Shown one piece after another: positions 1-13,244 of a stretch of 64,000 nt of DNA. The stretch's first letter is position 1. Each line of letters starts with the position of its first letter. A model generated the notes under the pieces. The model did no database searches. It saw nothing but the letters and a program-made list of their open reading frames with translations, and had not been told where the DNA came from. The translations under genes and the position numbers were made by a program. The stretch is from Bretschneidera sinensis (lineage: Eukaryota > Streptophyta > Magnoliopsida > Brassicales > Akaniaceae): NCBI GenBank assembly GCA_023935145.1, contig CM043697.1, forward strand, positions 58,356,501 through 58,420,500, given 5' to 3'.

Positions 1-209
1 AGAGTGTCCTAAAGAGATGTGAAGAGAGCAACTTAGTACTGAATTGTGAGAAATGTCACTTTATGGTTCAACAAGGCATTGTGTTGGGTCATTCCATCTC
101 CAACAAAGGAATTGTGGTTGACAAGGCTAAAATAGACATCATTTCAAAGCTGCCACCTCCTCTAATAGTCGAGGGAGTCAGAAGTTTCCTTAGACATGCC
201 GGATTCTAC
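1..209 (+). repeat. Array unit 0, right end only
   Basis: End of an RT unit (GHSISNKGI region), cut by the window edge. It reads IVVDKAK where most units read IEVDKAK. It ends at the standard junction GGATTCTAC/CCTTACCC. Confidence 0.9.
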
Positions 210-1393
210 CCTTACCCGTGGTTTTACAAAAGTAGATATTGAGCAAGAAACTAAAGATGTTACTGATGGAATCATTAAAGCTGTGCACCTCCTTGAGGCT
301 TCTCCAAAACATCAAAGTAAGTATGCTCCTCCATTTGAATCTCTAATACCTTCTATACTACTCTTCTCCCTTCTATTGTCCAGGTACCAACCTTAGAATT
401 TAAGCAGCTACTAGGGCATTTAACTTATGCCTATCTGGGAGAGAAAAAGACATTAGCTGCAATTGTGACTGCTAATTTGAGTGTTAGAGAAAAGGAGAAA
501 CTATTAAGAGTTCTTAAGGAGCATAGATTTGCAATTGGATGGACCATTGCTGACATAAAAGGGATAAGTCTAGCCAAATTCATGCATTATATCTACTTTG
601 AGGATGAAGCAAACCCACTCGAGATGCTCAAATATGACTTAACCCATACACAAAAGAGATAGTAAAGGCCAAGGTATTAAAACTATTAGATGCTGGCATT
701 ACCTACCCCATCTCAGATAGTTAATGGGTAAGTCCGGTCCAAGTTGTTCCTGAAAAGAGTGGGATCATAGTGATGAAGAATGAGGATGAAGAGCTCATAC
801 CTACAAGAAAAACAACTGGTTGGAGGGTATGTATTGATTACCGAAGATTAAACAAGGTGACTAGAAAAGATCATTCCCCCTTGCCCTTCATTGATCATAT
901 GTTAGAGAGATTAGCTGGCCATAGCTACTACTGTTTCTTGGATGGGTATAGTGGTTACAACCAGATTTCCATAGCACCTGAGGATCAAGAAAAAACTACC
1001 TTCACATGTCCTTTCAGTACATTTGCTTATAGAATGATGCCATTCGGTTTATGTAATGCACCAGCCACTTTTCAAAGATGTATGATGAGCATATTTTCTG
1101 ACATGGTGGAGAAATTCATTGAGGTATTCATGGATGATTTTACTGTTTTTCGGTCCAATTCCGATGAATGCCTAAATCATCTAGAGAGTGTCCTAAAGAG
1201 GTGTGAAGAGAGCAACTAAGTGCTGAATTGGGAGAAATGTCACTTTATGGTTCAACAAGGCATTGTGTTGGGTCATTCCATCTCCAACAAAGGTATTGAG
1301 GTAGACAAGGCTAAAATAGACATCATTTCAAAGCTGCCACCTTCTCTAACAGTTAAGGGAGTCAGAAGTTTCCTTGGACATGCTGGATTCTAC
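210..1393 (+). repeat. Array unit 1
   Basis: Diverged unit. The linker has lost bases in the LIPTNTTLL segment and reads CTGCAATTG where others read CCTGTGATTG or CATTGATTG. RT from 770 is open for 149 codons with FMDDF intact; a TAA follows the motif CEESN. It shares CNAPATF and LAGHSYYCF with unit 12, so units 1 and 12 look closer to the ancestral sequence than the middle of the array does. Confidence 0.9.
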
Positions 1394-2576
1394 CCTTACC
1401 CGTGGTTTTACAAAAGTGGATATTAAGCAAGAACCTGAAGATGTTACTGATGATATTATTCAAGTTGTGCACTTCCTTGAGGCTTCTCCAAAACATCCAA
1501 GTAAGTATGCTCCCCTATTTGAATCTCTCATACCTACTAATACTACTCTTCTCGTTTATATTGTCTAGGCACCAACCTTAGAATTGAAGTAACTGCGAGA
1601 GCATTTAACTTATGCCAATTTGGGAGAGTAGAAGACATTACATTGATTGTGGCTGCTAATTTGGTTGTTGGAGAAGAAGAGAAACTATTAAAAGTTCTTA
1701 GGAAGCATAGATCTGCTATTGGATGGACCATTGCTGACATAAAAGGGATAAGTCCAGCGAAATGCATGTATCATATCTACCTTGAGGATGAAGCAAAACC
1801 CACTTGGGATGCCCAAACATAACTTAACCTATACATAAAAGAGGTAGTAAAGGCCGAGATATTAAAACTATTAGATGTTGGCATTATCTACCCCATTTTA
1901 GATAGTAAATGGGTAAGTCGGTCCAAGTTGCTCCTAAAAAAAGTGGGATCACAGTGATGAAGAATGAGGATGAGGAGCTCATACCTACAAGAAAAACAAC
2001 TGGTTGGAGGGTATCTACTGATTACCGAAGATTAAACAAGGTGACCAGAAAAGATTATATCCCCTTGCCCTTCATTGATCTGATGTTAGAGAGATTATCT
2101 GGTCATAGCTACTATTGTTTCTTGGATGGGTATAGTGGCTACAACCAGATTGCCATAGCACCTGAGGATCAAGAAAAGACTACCTTCACATGTCCTTTCG
2201 GTACATTTGCTTATAGAATGATGCCATTCGGTTTATGCAATGCACTAGCCACTTTTCAAAGATGTATGATGAGCATATTTTCTGACATGGTGGAGAAATT
2301 CATTGAGGTATTCATGGATGATTTTATTGTTTTTGGGTCCAATTTCGATGAATGCCTAAATTATCTAGAGAGTGTCCTAAAGAGATGTGAAGAGAGCAAC
2401 TTAGTGCTGAATTGGGAGAAATGTCACTTTATGGTTCAACAAGGCATTGTGTTGGGTCATTCCATCTCCAACAAAGGTATTGAGGTAGACAAGGCTAAAA
2501 TAGACATCATTTCAAAGCTGCCACCTCCTCTAACAGTCGAGGGAGTCAGAAATTTCCTCGAACATACTGAATTCTA
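1394..2576 (+). repeat. Array unit 2
   Basis: RT is open from 1909 to the junction (233 codons), the longest uninterrupted RT in the array, with FMDDF at about residue 144. It reads RVSTDYRRL where others read RVCIDYRRL. Its linker carries the one-base loss seen in the type-B units. Confidence 0.9.
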
Positions 2577-3765
2577 CCCTTACCCGTGGGCTTACAAAAG
2601 TGGATATTAAGCAAGAACCTGAAGATGTTACTGATGACATCATTAAAGTTGTGCACCTCTTTGAGGCCTCTCCAAAACATCCAAGTAAGTATGTTCTTCC
2701 ATTTGAATCTCTCATACCTACTAATACTACTCTTCTCCCTTCTATTATCCAGGCACCAACCTTAGAATTGAAGCAGCTACTAGAGCATTTAACTTATACC
2801 TATTTGGGAGAGAAGAAGACATTACATTGATTGTGGCTGCTAATTTGAGTGTTGGAGAAGAAGAGAAGTTATTAAGAGTTCTTAGAGAGCATAGATCTGC
2901 TATTGGATGGACCATTGCTGACATAAAAGGGATAAGTCCAGCCAAATGCATGCATCATACCTACCTTAAGGATGAAGCAAAACCGACTCGGGATGCTCAA
3001 AGATGACTTAACCCACGCATAAAAGAGGTAGTAAAGGCCAAGGTATTAAAACTATTAGATGTTGGCATTATCTACACCATCTTAGATAGTAAATGGGTAA
3101 GTCCAGTCCAAGTTGTTCCTAAAAAGAGTGGGATCACAGTGATAAAGAATGAGGATGAAGAGCTCATACCTACAAGAAAAATAACTAACTGGTTGGAGGG
3201 TATGTATTGATTACCGAAGATTAAACAAGTTGACCAGAAAAGATCATTTCCCCTTGCCCTTCATTGATCAAATGTTAAAGAGATTCGCTGGCCTTAGCTG
3301 CTATTGTTTCTTGGATGGGTATAGTGGTTACAACCAGATTGCCATAGCACCTGAGGATCAAGAAAAGACTACCTCCACATGTCCTTTCGGTACATTTGCT
3401 TATAGAATAATGCCATTCGATTTACGCAATGCACTAGCCACTTTTCAAAGATGTATGATGAGCATATTTTCTGACATGGTGGAGAAATTCATTGAGGTAT
3501 TCATGGATGATTTTACTGTTTTTGGGTCCAATTTCGATGAATGCCTAAATTATCTAGAGAGTGTCCTAAAGAGATGTGAAGAGAGCAACTTAGTGCTGAA
3601 TTGGGAGAAATGTCACTTTATGGTTCAACAAGGCATTGTGTTGGGTCATTCCATCTCCAACAAAGGTATTGAGGTAGACAAGGCTAAAATAGACATCATT
3701 TCAAAGCTGCCACCTCCTCTAACAGTCGAGGGAGTCAGAAATTTCCTTGAACATACTGAATTCTA
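2577..3765 (+). repeat. Array unit 3 (higher-order position a, block A)
   Basis: Marked by GTGATAAAGAATG before the RT, AGLSCYCF, and PFDL in the palm; unit 8 shares all three. A four-base insertion in the ATAACTAACTGGTTGG region breaks the RT frame upstream of 3230. Confidence 0.9.
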
Positions 3766-4950
3766 CCCTTACCCGTGGGTTTACAAAAGTGGATATTAAG
3801 CAAGAACCTGAAGATGTTACTGATGACATCATTAAAGTTGTGCACCTCTTTGAGACTTCTCCAAAACATCCAAGTAAGTATGTTCTTCCATTTGAATCTC
3901 TCATACCTACTAATACTACCCTTCTCCCTTCTATTATCCAGGCACCAACCTTAGAATTAAAGCCGCTGCCAAAGAATTTAAATTTTGCCTATTTGGGAGA
4001 GAAGAAGACATTACATTGGTTGTGGCTGCTAATTTGAGTGTTGGAGAAGAAGAGAAGTTATTAAGAGTTCTTAGGGAGCATAGATCTGCTATTGGATGGA
4101 CCATTGCTGACATAAAAGGGATAAGTCCAGCCAAATGCATGCATCATACCTACCTTAAGGATGAAGCAAAACCGACTCGGGATGCTCAAAGATGACTTAA
4201 CCCACGCATAAAAGAGGTAGTAAAGGCCAAGGTATTAAAACTATTAGATGTTGGCATTATCTACACCATCTTAGATAGTAAATGGGTAAGTCCAGTCCAA
4301 GTTGTTCCTAAAAAGAGTGGGATCACAGTGGTAAAGAATGAGGATGAAGAGCTCATACCTACAAGAAAAACAACTGGTTGGAGGGTATGTATTGATTACC
4401 GAAGATTAAACAAGTTGACCAGAAAAGATCATTTCCCCATGCCCTTCATTGATCAAATGTTAGAGAGATTCGCTGGCCTTAGCTGCTATTGTTTCTTAGA
4501 TGGGTAGAGTGGTTACAACCAGATTGCCATAGCACTTGAGGATCAAGAAAAGACTACCTCCACATGTCCTTTCGGTACATTTGCTTATAGAATAATGCCA
4601 TTCGGTTTATGCAATGCACTAGCCACTTTTCAAAGATGTATGATGAGCATATTTTCTGACATGGTGGAGAAATTCATTGAGGTATTCATGGATGATTTTA
4701 CTGTTTTTGGGTCTAATTTCGATGAATGCCTAAATTATCTAGAGAGTGTCCTAAAGAGATGTGAAGAGAGCAACTTAGTGCTGAATTGGGAGAAATGTCA
4801 CTTTATGGTTCAACAAGGCATTGTGTTGGGTCATTCCATCTCCAACAAAGGTATTGAGGTAGACAAGGCTAAAATAGACATCATTTCAAAGCTGCCACCT
4901 CCTCTAACAGTCGAGGGAGTCAGAAATTTCCTTGAACATACTGAATTCTA
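3766..4950 (+). repeat. Array unit 4 (position b, block A)
   Basis: Marked by GTGGTAAAGAATG (shared with units 5 and 9), LPMPFIDQ-like FPMPFIDQ, a TAG in GATGGGTAGAGTGG (about 4505) and ALEDQ for APEDQ. Nearly identical to unit 5, including this stop, so the two come from a recent duplication. Confidence 0.9.
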
Positions 4951-6135
4951 CCCTTACCTGTGGGTTTACAAAAGTGGATATTAAGCAAGAACCTGAAGAT
5001 GTTACTGATGACATCATTAAAGTTGTGCACCTCTTTGAGACTTCTCCAAAACATCCAAGTAAGTATGTTCTTCCATTTGAATCTCTCATACCTACTAATA
5101 CTACCCTTCTCCCTTCTATTATCCAGGCACCAACCTTAGAATTAAAGCCGCTGCCAAAGCATTTAAATTTTGCCTATTTGGGAGAGAAGAAGACATTACA
5201 TTGGTTGTGGCTGCTAATTTGAGTGTTGGAGAAGAAGAGAAGTTATTAAGAGTTCTTAGGGAGCATAGATCTGCTATTGGATGGACCATTGCTGACATAA
5301 AAGGGATAAGTCCAGCCAAATGCATGCATCATACCTACCTTAAGGATGAAGCAAAACCGACTCGGGATGCTTAAAGATGACTTAACCCACGCATAAAAGA
5401 GGTAGTAAAGGCCAAGGTATTAAAACTATTAGATGTTGGCATTATCTACACCATCTTAGATAGTAAATGGGTAAGTCCAGTCCAAGTTGTTCCTAAAAAG
5501 AGTGGGATCACAGTGGTAAAGAATGAGGATGAAGAGCTCATACCTACAAGAAAAACAACTGGTTGGAGGGTATGTATTGATTACCGAAGATTAAACAAGT
5601 TGACCAGAAAAGATCATTTCCCCATGCCCTTCATTGATCAAATGTTAGAGAGATTCGCTGGCCTTAGCTGCTATTGTTTCTTAGATGGGTAGAGTGGTTA
5701 CAACCAGATTGCCATAGCACTTGAGGATCAAGAAAAGACTACCTCCACATGTCCTTTCGGTACATTTGCTTATAGAATAATGCCATTCGGTTTATGCAAT
5801 GCACTAGCCACTTTTCAAAGATGTATGATGAGCATATTTTCTGACATGGTGGAGAAATTCATTGAGGTATTCATGGATGATTTTACTGTTTTTGGGTCCA
5901 ATTTCGATGAATGCCTAAATTATCTAGAGAGTGTCCTAAAGAGATGTGAAGAGAGCAACTTAGTGCTGAATTGGGAGAAATGTCACTTTATGGTTCAACA
6001 AGGCATTGTGTTGGGTCATTCCATCTCCAACAAAGGTATTGAGGTAGACAAGGCTAAAATAGACATCATTTCAAAGCTGCCACCTTCTCTAACAGTCGAG
6101 GGAGTCACAAATTTCCTTAGACATACCGAATTCTA
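4951..6135 (+). repeat. Array unit 5 (position b duplicate, block A)
   Basis: Near copy of unit 4, with the same in-frame TAG (about 5690) and the same FPMPFIDQ and ALEDQ variants. Its last 100 bases switch to the unit-9 version (SLTVEGVTNFLRHTEFY), as expected from unequal crossing-over. Confidence 0.9.
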
Positions 6136-7320
6136 CCTTTACCCGTGGTTTTAAAAAGTGGATATTGAGCAAGAATCTGAAGATGTTACTGATGACATCA
6201 CGAAAGCTGTGCACCTCCTTGAGGCTTCTCTAAAACATCCAAGTAAGTATACTCCTCCATTTGAATCTCTCATACCTACCAATACTACCCTTCTCCCTTC
6301 TATTGTCATGGCACCAACCTTAGAATTGAAGCAGCTACCAAAGCATTTAACTTATGCCTATTTGGGAGAGAAGAAGACATTACCTGTGATTGTGGCTGCT
6401 AATTTGAGTGTTGGAGAAGAAGAGAAGCTATTAAGAGTTCTTAAGGAGCATAGATTTGCTATTGGATGGACCATTGCTGACATAAAAGGGATAAGTCCAG
6501 CCAAATGCATGTATCATACCTACCTTGAGGATGAAGCAAAACCCACTTGGGATGCTCAAAGATGACTTAACCCACGCATAAAAGTTGCAGTAAAGGCCAA
6601 GGTATTAAAACTATTAGATGTTGGCCTTATCTACCCCATCTCAAACAGAAAATGGGTAAGTCCGGTCCATGTTGTTCCTAAAAAGAGTGGGATTACGATG
6701 ATGAAGAATGAGGATGAGGAGCTCATACCTACAAGAAAAACAACTGGTTGGAGGGTATGTATTGATTATCGAAGATTAAACAAGGTGGCCAGAAAAAATC
6801 ATTTCCCTTTACCCTTCATTGATCAGATGCTAGAGAGATTAGCTGGCCATAGCTACTACTGTTTCTCGGATGGGTATAGTGGTTACAACCAGATTGCTGT
6901 AGCACCTGAGGATCAAGAAAAGACTACCTCCACATGTCCTTTCGATACATTTGCTTATAGAATGATGTCATTCAGTTTATACAATGCACTAGCCACTTTT
7001 CAAAGATGTATGATGAACATATTTTTTGACATAGTGGAGAAATTCATTGAGGTATTCATGGATGATTTTACTGTTTTTGGGTCCAATTTTGATGAATGCC
7101 TAAATCCTTTAGAGAGTGCCCTAAAGAGATATGAAGAGAGCAACTTAAGGCTGAATTGGGAGAAATGTCACTTTATGGTTCAACAAGGCATTGTGTTGGG
7201 TCATTCCATCTCCAACAAAGGTATTGAGGTAGACAAGGTTAAAATAGACATCATTTCAAAGCTGCCACCTCCTCTAACAGTCAAGGGAGTCCGAAATTTC
7301 CTTGGACACACTGGATTCTA
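6136..7320 (+). repeat. Array unit 6 (position c, block A)
   Basis: Marked by VDIEQESEDVTDDITKAVH, KVARKNHF, CFSDGYSGYNQIAVAP and LYNALATF; unit 10 shares these. The linker keeps CCTGTGATTG, giving a 135-codon open stretch (6158-6565) up to the shared TGA. A lost C at the left junction puts the preceding RT and this linker in one frame, separated only by a TAA. Confidence 0.9.
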
Positions 7321-8504
7321 CCCTTACCCGTGGTTTTACAAAAATGGATATTGAGCAAGAACCTGAAGATTTTACTGATGACATCATTAAAGCTATACAC
7401 CTCTTTGAGACTTCTCCAAAACATCCAAGTAAGTATACTCCTCAATTTGAATCTCTCATACTTACTAATACTACCCTTCTCCGTTCTATTGTCCAGGCAC
7501 CAACCTTAGAATTGAAGTAGCTACCAGAGTATTTAACTTATGCCTATTTGGGAGAGTAAAAGACATTACATTGATTGTGGCTGCTAATTTGAGTGTTGGA
7601 GAAGAAGAGAAACTATTAAGAGTTCTTAGGGAGCATAGATCTGCTATTGGATGGACCATTGCTGACATAAAAGGGATAAGTCCAGCGAAATGCATGTATC
7701 ATTCTACCTTGAGGATGAAGCAAAACCGACTTGGGATGCTCAAAGATGACTTAACCCACACACAAAAGAGGTAATAAAGGCCGAGGTATTAAAACTATTG
7801 GATGTTGGCCTTATCTACCCCATCTTAGAAAGTAAATAGGTAAGTCCGGTCCAAGTTGTTTCTAAAAAAGGTGGGATTACGATGATGAAGAATGAGGATG
7901 AGGCGCTCATATGTACAAGAGAAACAGCTAGTTGGATGGTATGTATAGATTACCGAAGATTAAACACGGTGACCAGAAAAGATCATTTCCCTTTGCCCTT
8001 CGTTGACCAGATGTTAGAGAGATTTACTGGCTACAGCTACAATTGTTTCTTGGATGGGTATAGTGGTTACAACCAGATTGCCATAGCACCTGAGGATCAA
8101 GAAAAGACTGCCTTCACATGTCCTTTCGGCACATTTGCTTATAGAATGATGCCATTCGGTTTATGCAATACACCAGCCACTTTTCAAAGATGTATGATGA
8201 GCATATTTTCCGACATGATGGAGAAATTAATTGAGGTATTCATGGATGATTTTACTGTTTTTGGGTCTAATTTAGGTGAATACCTAAATTATCTAGAGAG
8301 TTTCCTAAAGAGATGTGAAGAGAGCAACTTAGTGCTGAATTGGGAGAAATGTCACTTTATGGTTCAACAAGGCATTGTGTTGGGTTATTCCATCTCCAAC
8401 AAAGGTATTGAGGTAGACAAGGCTAAAATAGACATCATTTCAAAGCTGCCCCCTCCTCTAACAGTCGAGGGGCTCAAAAATTTCCTCGAACATACTGAAT
8501 TCTA
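7321..8504 (+). repeat. Array unit 7 (position d, block A)
   Basis: Marked by YTPQFESLILTNTTLL in the linker and FVDQMLERFTGYSY, MMEKLIEV, ESFLKRC and GYSISN in RT; unit 11 shares these. RT is open from 7882 to the junction (218 codons) and FMDDF is present. Confidence 0.9.
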
Positions 8505-9690
8505 CCCTTACCCGTGGGTTTACAAAAGTGGATATTAAGCAAGAACCTGAAGATGTTACTGATGACATCATTAAAGTTGTGCACCTCTTTGAGGCTTCTC
8601 CAAAACATCCAAGTAAGTATGTTCTTCCATTTGAATCTCTCATACCTACTAATACTACTATTCTTCCTTCTATTATCCAGGCACCAACCATAGAATTGGA
8701 GCAGCTGCCAGAGCATTTAACTTATGCCTATTTGGGAGAGAAGAAGACATTACATTGATTGTGGCTGCTAATTTGAGTGTTGGAGAAGAAGAGAAGTTAT
8801 TAAGAGTTCTTAGGGAGCATAGATCTGCTATTGGATGGACCATTGCTGACATAAAAGGGATAAGTCCAGCCAAATGCATGCATCATACCTACCTTAAGGA
8901 TGGAGCAAAACTGACTCGGGATGCTCAAAGATGACTTAACCCACGCATAAAAGAGGTAGTAAAGCCCAAGGTATTAAAACTATTAGATGTTGGCATTATC
9001 TACACCATCTTAGATAGTAAATGGGTAAGTCCAGTCCAAGTTGTTCCTAAAAAGAATGAGATCACAGTGATAAAGAATGAGGATGAAGAGCTCATACCTA
9101 CAAGAAAAATAACTAGTTGGAGGGTATGTATTGATTACCGAAGATTAAACAAGTTGACCAGAAAAGATCATTTCCCCTTGCCCTTTATTGATCAAATGTT
9201 AGAGAGATTCGCTGGCCTTAGCTGCTATTGTTTCTTGGATGGGTATAGTGGTTACAACCAGATTGCCATAGCACCTGAGGATCAAGAAAAGACTACCTCC
9301 ACATGTCCTTTCGGTACATTTGCTTATAGAATGATGCCATTCGATTTATGCAATGCACTAGCCACTTTTCAAAGATGTATGATGAGCATATTTTCTGACA
9401 TGGTGGAGAAATTCATTGAGGTATTCATGGATGATTTTACTGTTTTTGGGTCCAATTTCGATGAATGCCTAAATTATCTAGAGAGTGTCCTAAAGAGATG
9501 TGAAGAGAGCAACTTAGTGCTGAATTGGGAGAAATGTCACTTTATGGTTCGACAAGGCATTGTGTTGGGTCATTCCATCTCCAACAAAGGTATTGAGGTA
9601 GACAAGGCTAAAATAGACATCATTTCAAAGCTGCCACCTCCTCTAACAGTCGAGGGAGTCAGAAATTTCCTCGAACATACTGAATTCTAC
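8505..9690 (+). repeat. Array unit 8 (position a, block B)
   Basis: Counterpart of unit 3: GTGATAAAGAATG, AAAATAACTAG, AGLSCYCF, PFDL. RT is open from 9067 to the junction (218 codons). It starts the second higher-order block. Confidence 0.9.
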
Positions 9691-10874
9691 CCTTACCGGT
9701 GGGTTTACAAAAGTGGATATTAAGTAAGAACCTGAAGATGTTACTGATGACATCATTAAAGTTGTGCACCTCTTTGAAGCTTCTCCAAAACATCCAAGTA
9801 AGTATGTTCTTCCATTTGAATCTCTCATACCTACTAATACTACTCTTCTCCCTTCTATTATCCAGGCACCAACCTTAGAATTAAAGCAGCTGCCAGAGCA
9901 TTTAACTTATGCCTATTTGGGAGAGAAGAAGACATTACATTGATTGTGGCTGCTAATTTGAGTGTTGGAGAAGAAGAGAAGTTATTAAGAGTTCTTAGGG
10001 AGCATAGATCTGCTATTGGATGGACCAATGCTAACATAAAAGGGATAAGTCCAGCCAAATGCATGCATCATACCTACCTTAAGGATGAAGCAAAACTGAC
10101 TCGGGATGCTCAAAGATGACTTAACCCACGCATAAAAGAGGTAGTAAAGGCCAAGGTATTAAAACTATTAGATGTTGGCATTATCTACACCATCTTAGAC
10201 AGTAAATGGGTAAGTCCAGTCCAAGTTGTTCCTAAAAAGAGTGGGATCACAGTGGTAAAGAATGAGGATGAAGAGCTCATACCTACAAGAAAAACAACTG
10301 GTTGGAGGGTATGTATTGATTACCGAAGATTAAACAAGTTGACCAAAAAAGATCATTTCCCCTTGCCCTTCATTGATCAAATGTTAGAGGGATTCGTTGG
10401 CCTTAGCTGCTATTGTTTCTTGGATGGGTATAGTGGTTACAACCAGATTGCCATAGCACCTGAGGATCAAGAAAAGACTACCTCCACATGTCCTTTCGGT
10501 ACATTTGCTTATAGAATGATGGCATTCGGTTTATGCAATGCCCTAGCCACTTTTCAAAGATGTATGATGAGCATATTTTCTGACATGGTGGAGAAATTCA
10601 TTGAGGTATTCATGGATGATTTTACTGTTTTTGGGTCCAATTTCGATGAATGCCTAAATTATCTAGAGAGTGTCCTAAAGAGATGTGAAGAGAGCAACTT
10701 AGTGCTGAATTGGGAGAAATGTCACTTTATGGTTCAACAAGGCATTGTGTTGGGTCATTCCATCTCCAACAAAGGTATTGAGGTAGACAAGGCTAAAATA
10801 GACATCATTTCAAAGCTGCCACCTTCTCTAACAGTCGAGGGAGTCACAAATTTCCTTAGACATACCGAATTCTA
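9691..10874 (+). repeat. Array unit 9 (position b, block B)
   Basis: Counterpart of units 4/5 (GTGGTAAAGAATG, KLTKKDHF), but without their TAG, so that stop arose in block A after the blocks separated. It ends in SLTVEGVTNFLRHTEFY like unit 5. RT is open from 10252 to the junction. Confidence 0.9.
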
Positions 10875-12060
10875 CCCTTACCCGTGGTTTTACAAAAGTG
10901 GATATTGAGCAAGAATCTGAAGATGTTACTGATGACATCACGAAAGCTGTGCACCTCCTTGAGGCTTCTCCAAAACATCCAAGTAAGTATGCTCCTCCAT
11001 TTGAATCTCTCATACCTACCAATACTACTCTTCTCCCTTCTATTGTCCAGGCACCAACCTTAGAATTGAAGAAGCTGCCAGAGCATTTAACTTATGCCTA
11101 TTTGGGAGAGAATAAGACATTACCTGTGATTGTGGCTGCTAATTTGAGTGTTTGAGAAGAAGAGAAGCTATTAAGAGTTCTTAAGGAGCATAGATTTGCT
11201 ATTGGATGGACCATTGCTGACATAAAAGGGATAAGTCCAGCCAAATGCATGTATCATATCTACCTTGAAGATGAAGCAAAACCCACTCGGGATGCTCAAA
11301 GATGACTTAACCCACACATAAAAGTGGCAGTATAGGCCGAGGTATTAAAACTATTAGATGTTGGCATTATCTGCCCTATCTCAAACAGAAAATGGGTAAG
11401 TCTGGTCCATGTTGTTCATAAAAAGAGTGGGATCACAATGGTGAAGAATGAGGATTTGGAGCTCATACCTACAAGAAAAACAACTGGTTGGAGGGTATGT
11501 ATTGATTATCGAAGATTAAATAAGGTGGCCAGAAAAAATCATTTCCCCTTACCCTTCATTGATCAGATGCTAGAGAGATTAGCTGGCCATAGCTACTACT
11601 GTTTCTCGGATGGATATAGTGGTTACAACCAGATTGCTGTAGCACCTGAGGATCAAGAAAAGACTACCTCCACATGTCCTTTCGATACATTTGCTTATAG
11701 AATGATGCCATTCGGTTTATACAATGCACTAGCCACTTTTCAAAGATGTATGATGAACATATTTTCTGACATAGTGGAGAAATTCATTGAGGTATTCATG
11801 GATGATTTTACTGTTTTTGGGTCCAATTTTGATGAATGCCTAAATCATTTAGAGAGTGCCCTAAAGAGATGTGAAGAGAGCAACTTAAGGCTGAATTGGG
11901 AGGAATGTCACTTTATGGTTCAACAAGGCATTGTGTTGGGTCATTCCATCTCCAACAAAGGTATTGAGGTAGACAAGGCTAAAATAGACATCATTTCAAA
12001 GCTGCCACCTCCTCTAACAGTCAAGGGAGTCCGAAATTTCCTTGGACACACTGGATTCTA
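10875..12060 (+). repeat. Array unit 10 (position c, block B)
   Basis: Counterpart of unit 6 (VDIEQESEDVTDDITKAVH, KVARKNHF, CFSDGYSG, LYNALATF). The linker is open to a private TGA after NLSV (about 11155). RT is open from 11438 to the junction. Confidence 0.9.
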
Positions 12061-13244
12061 CCCTTACCCGTGGTTTTACAAAAGTGGATATTGAGCAAGA
12101 ACCTGAAGATGTTACTGATGACATCATTAAAGCTATACACCTCTTTGAGACTTCTCCAAAACATCCAAGTAAGTATACTCCTCAATTTGAATCTCTCATA
12201 CTTACTAATACTACCCTTCTTCATTCTATTATCCAGGCACCAACCTTAGAATTGAAGTAGCTACCAGAGTATTTAACTTATGCCTATTTGGGAGAGTAAA
12301 AGACATTACATTGATTGTGGCTGCTAATTTGAGTGTTGGAGAAGAAGAGAAACGTTTAAGAGTTCTTAGGGAGCATAGATCTGCTATTGGATGAACCATT
12401 GCTGACATAAAAGGGATAAGTCCAGCGAAATTCATGTATCATTCTACCTTGAGGATGAAGCAAAACCGACTTGGGATGCTCAAAGATGACTTAACCACAC
12501 ACAAAAGAGGTAATAAAGGCCGATGTATTAAAACTATTGGATGTTGGCCTTATCTACCCAATCTTAGAAAGTAAATAGGTAAGTCCGGTCCAAGTTGTTT
12601 CTAAAAAAGATGGGATTACAATGATGAAGAATGAGGATGAGGAGCTCATACCTACAAGAGAAACAACTGGTTGGAGGGTATGTATAGATTACTGAAGATT
12701 AAACACGGTGACCAGAAAAGATCATTTCCTCTTGCCCTTCGTTGACCAGATGTTAGAGAGATTTACTGGCTACAGCTACTATTATTTCTTGGATGGGTAT
12801 AGTGGTTACAACCAGATTGCCATAGCACCTGAGGATCAAGAAAAGACTACCTTCACATGTCCTTTCGACATATTTGCTTATAAAATGATGCCATTCGGTT
12901 TATGCAATACACCAACCACTTTTCAAAGATGTATGATGATCATATTTTCCAACATGATGGAGAAATTAATTGAGGTATTTATGGATGATTTTACTGTTTT
13001 TGGGTCCAATTTAGATGAATACCTAAATTATCTAGAGAGTTTCCTAAAGAGATGTGAAGAGAGCAACTTAGTGCTGAATTGGGAGAAATGTCACTTTATG
13101 GTTCAACAAGGCATTGTGTTGGGTTATTCCATCTCTAACAAAGGTATTGAGGTAGACAAGGCTAAAATAGACATCATTTCAAAGCTGCCACCTCCTCTAA
13201 CAGTTAAGGGAGTCTGAAATTTCCTTGGACACACTGGATTCTTC
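12061..13244 (+). repeat. Array unit 11 (position d, block B)
   Basis: Counterpart of unit 7 (YTPQFESLIL, FVDQMLERFTGYSYY, MMEKLIEV, GYSISN). RT has a TGA for Arg just before 12708 and another at the end (KGV then stop). Confidence 0.9.

Noticed and set aside
1543..12435. Recurring minus-strand frames of 60-80 codons (reading M-LAGLIPFMSAMVHPIADLC) in each array unit
   Set aside because: They are the antisense of the linker before RT and recur only because the DNA recurs; frames differ and no start or context supports them.
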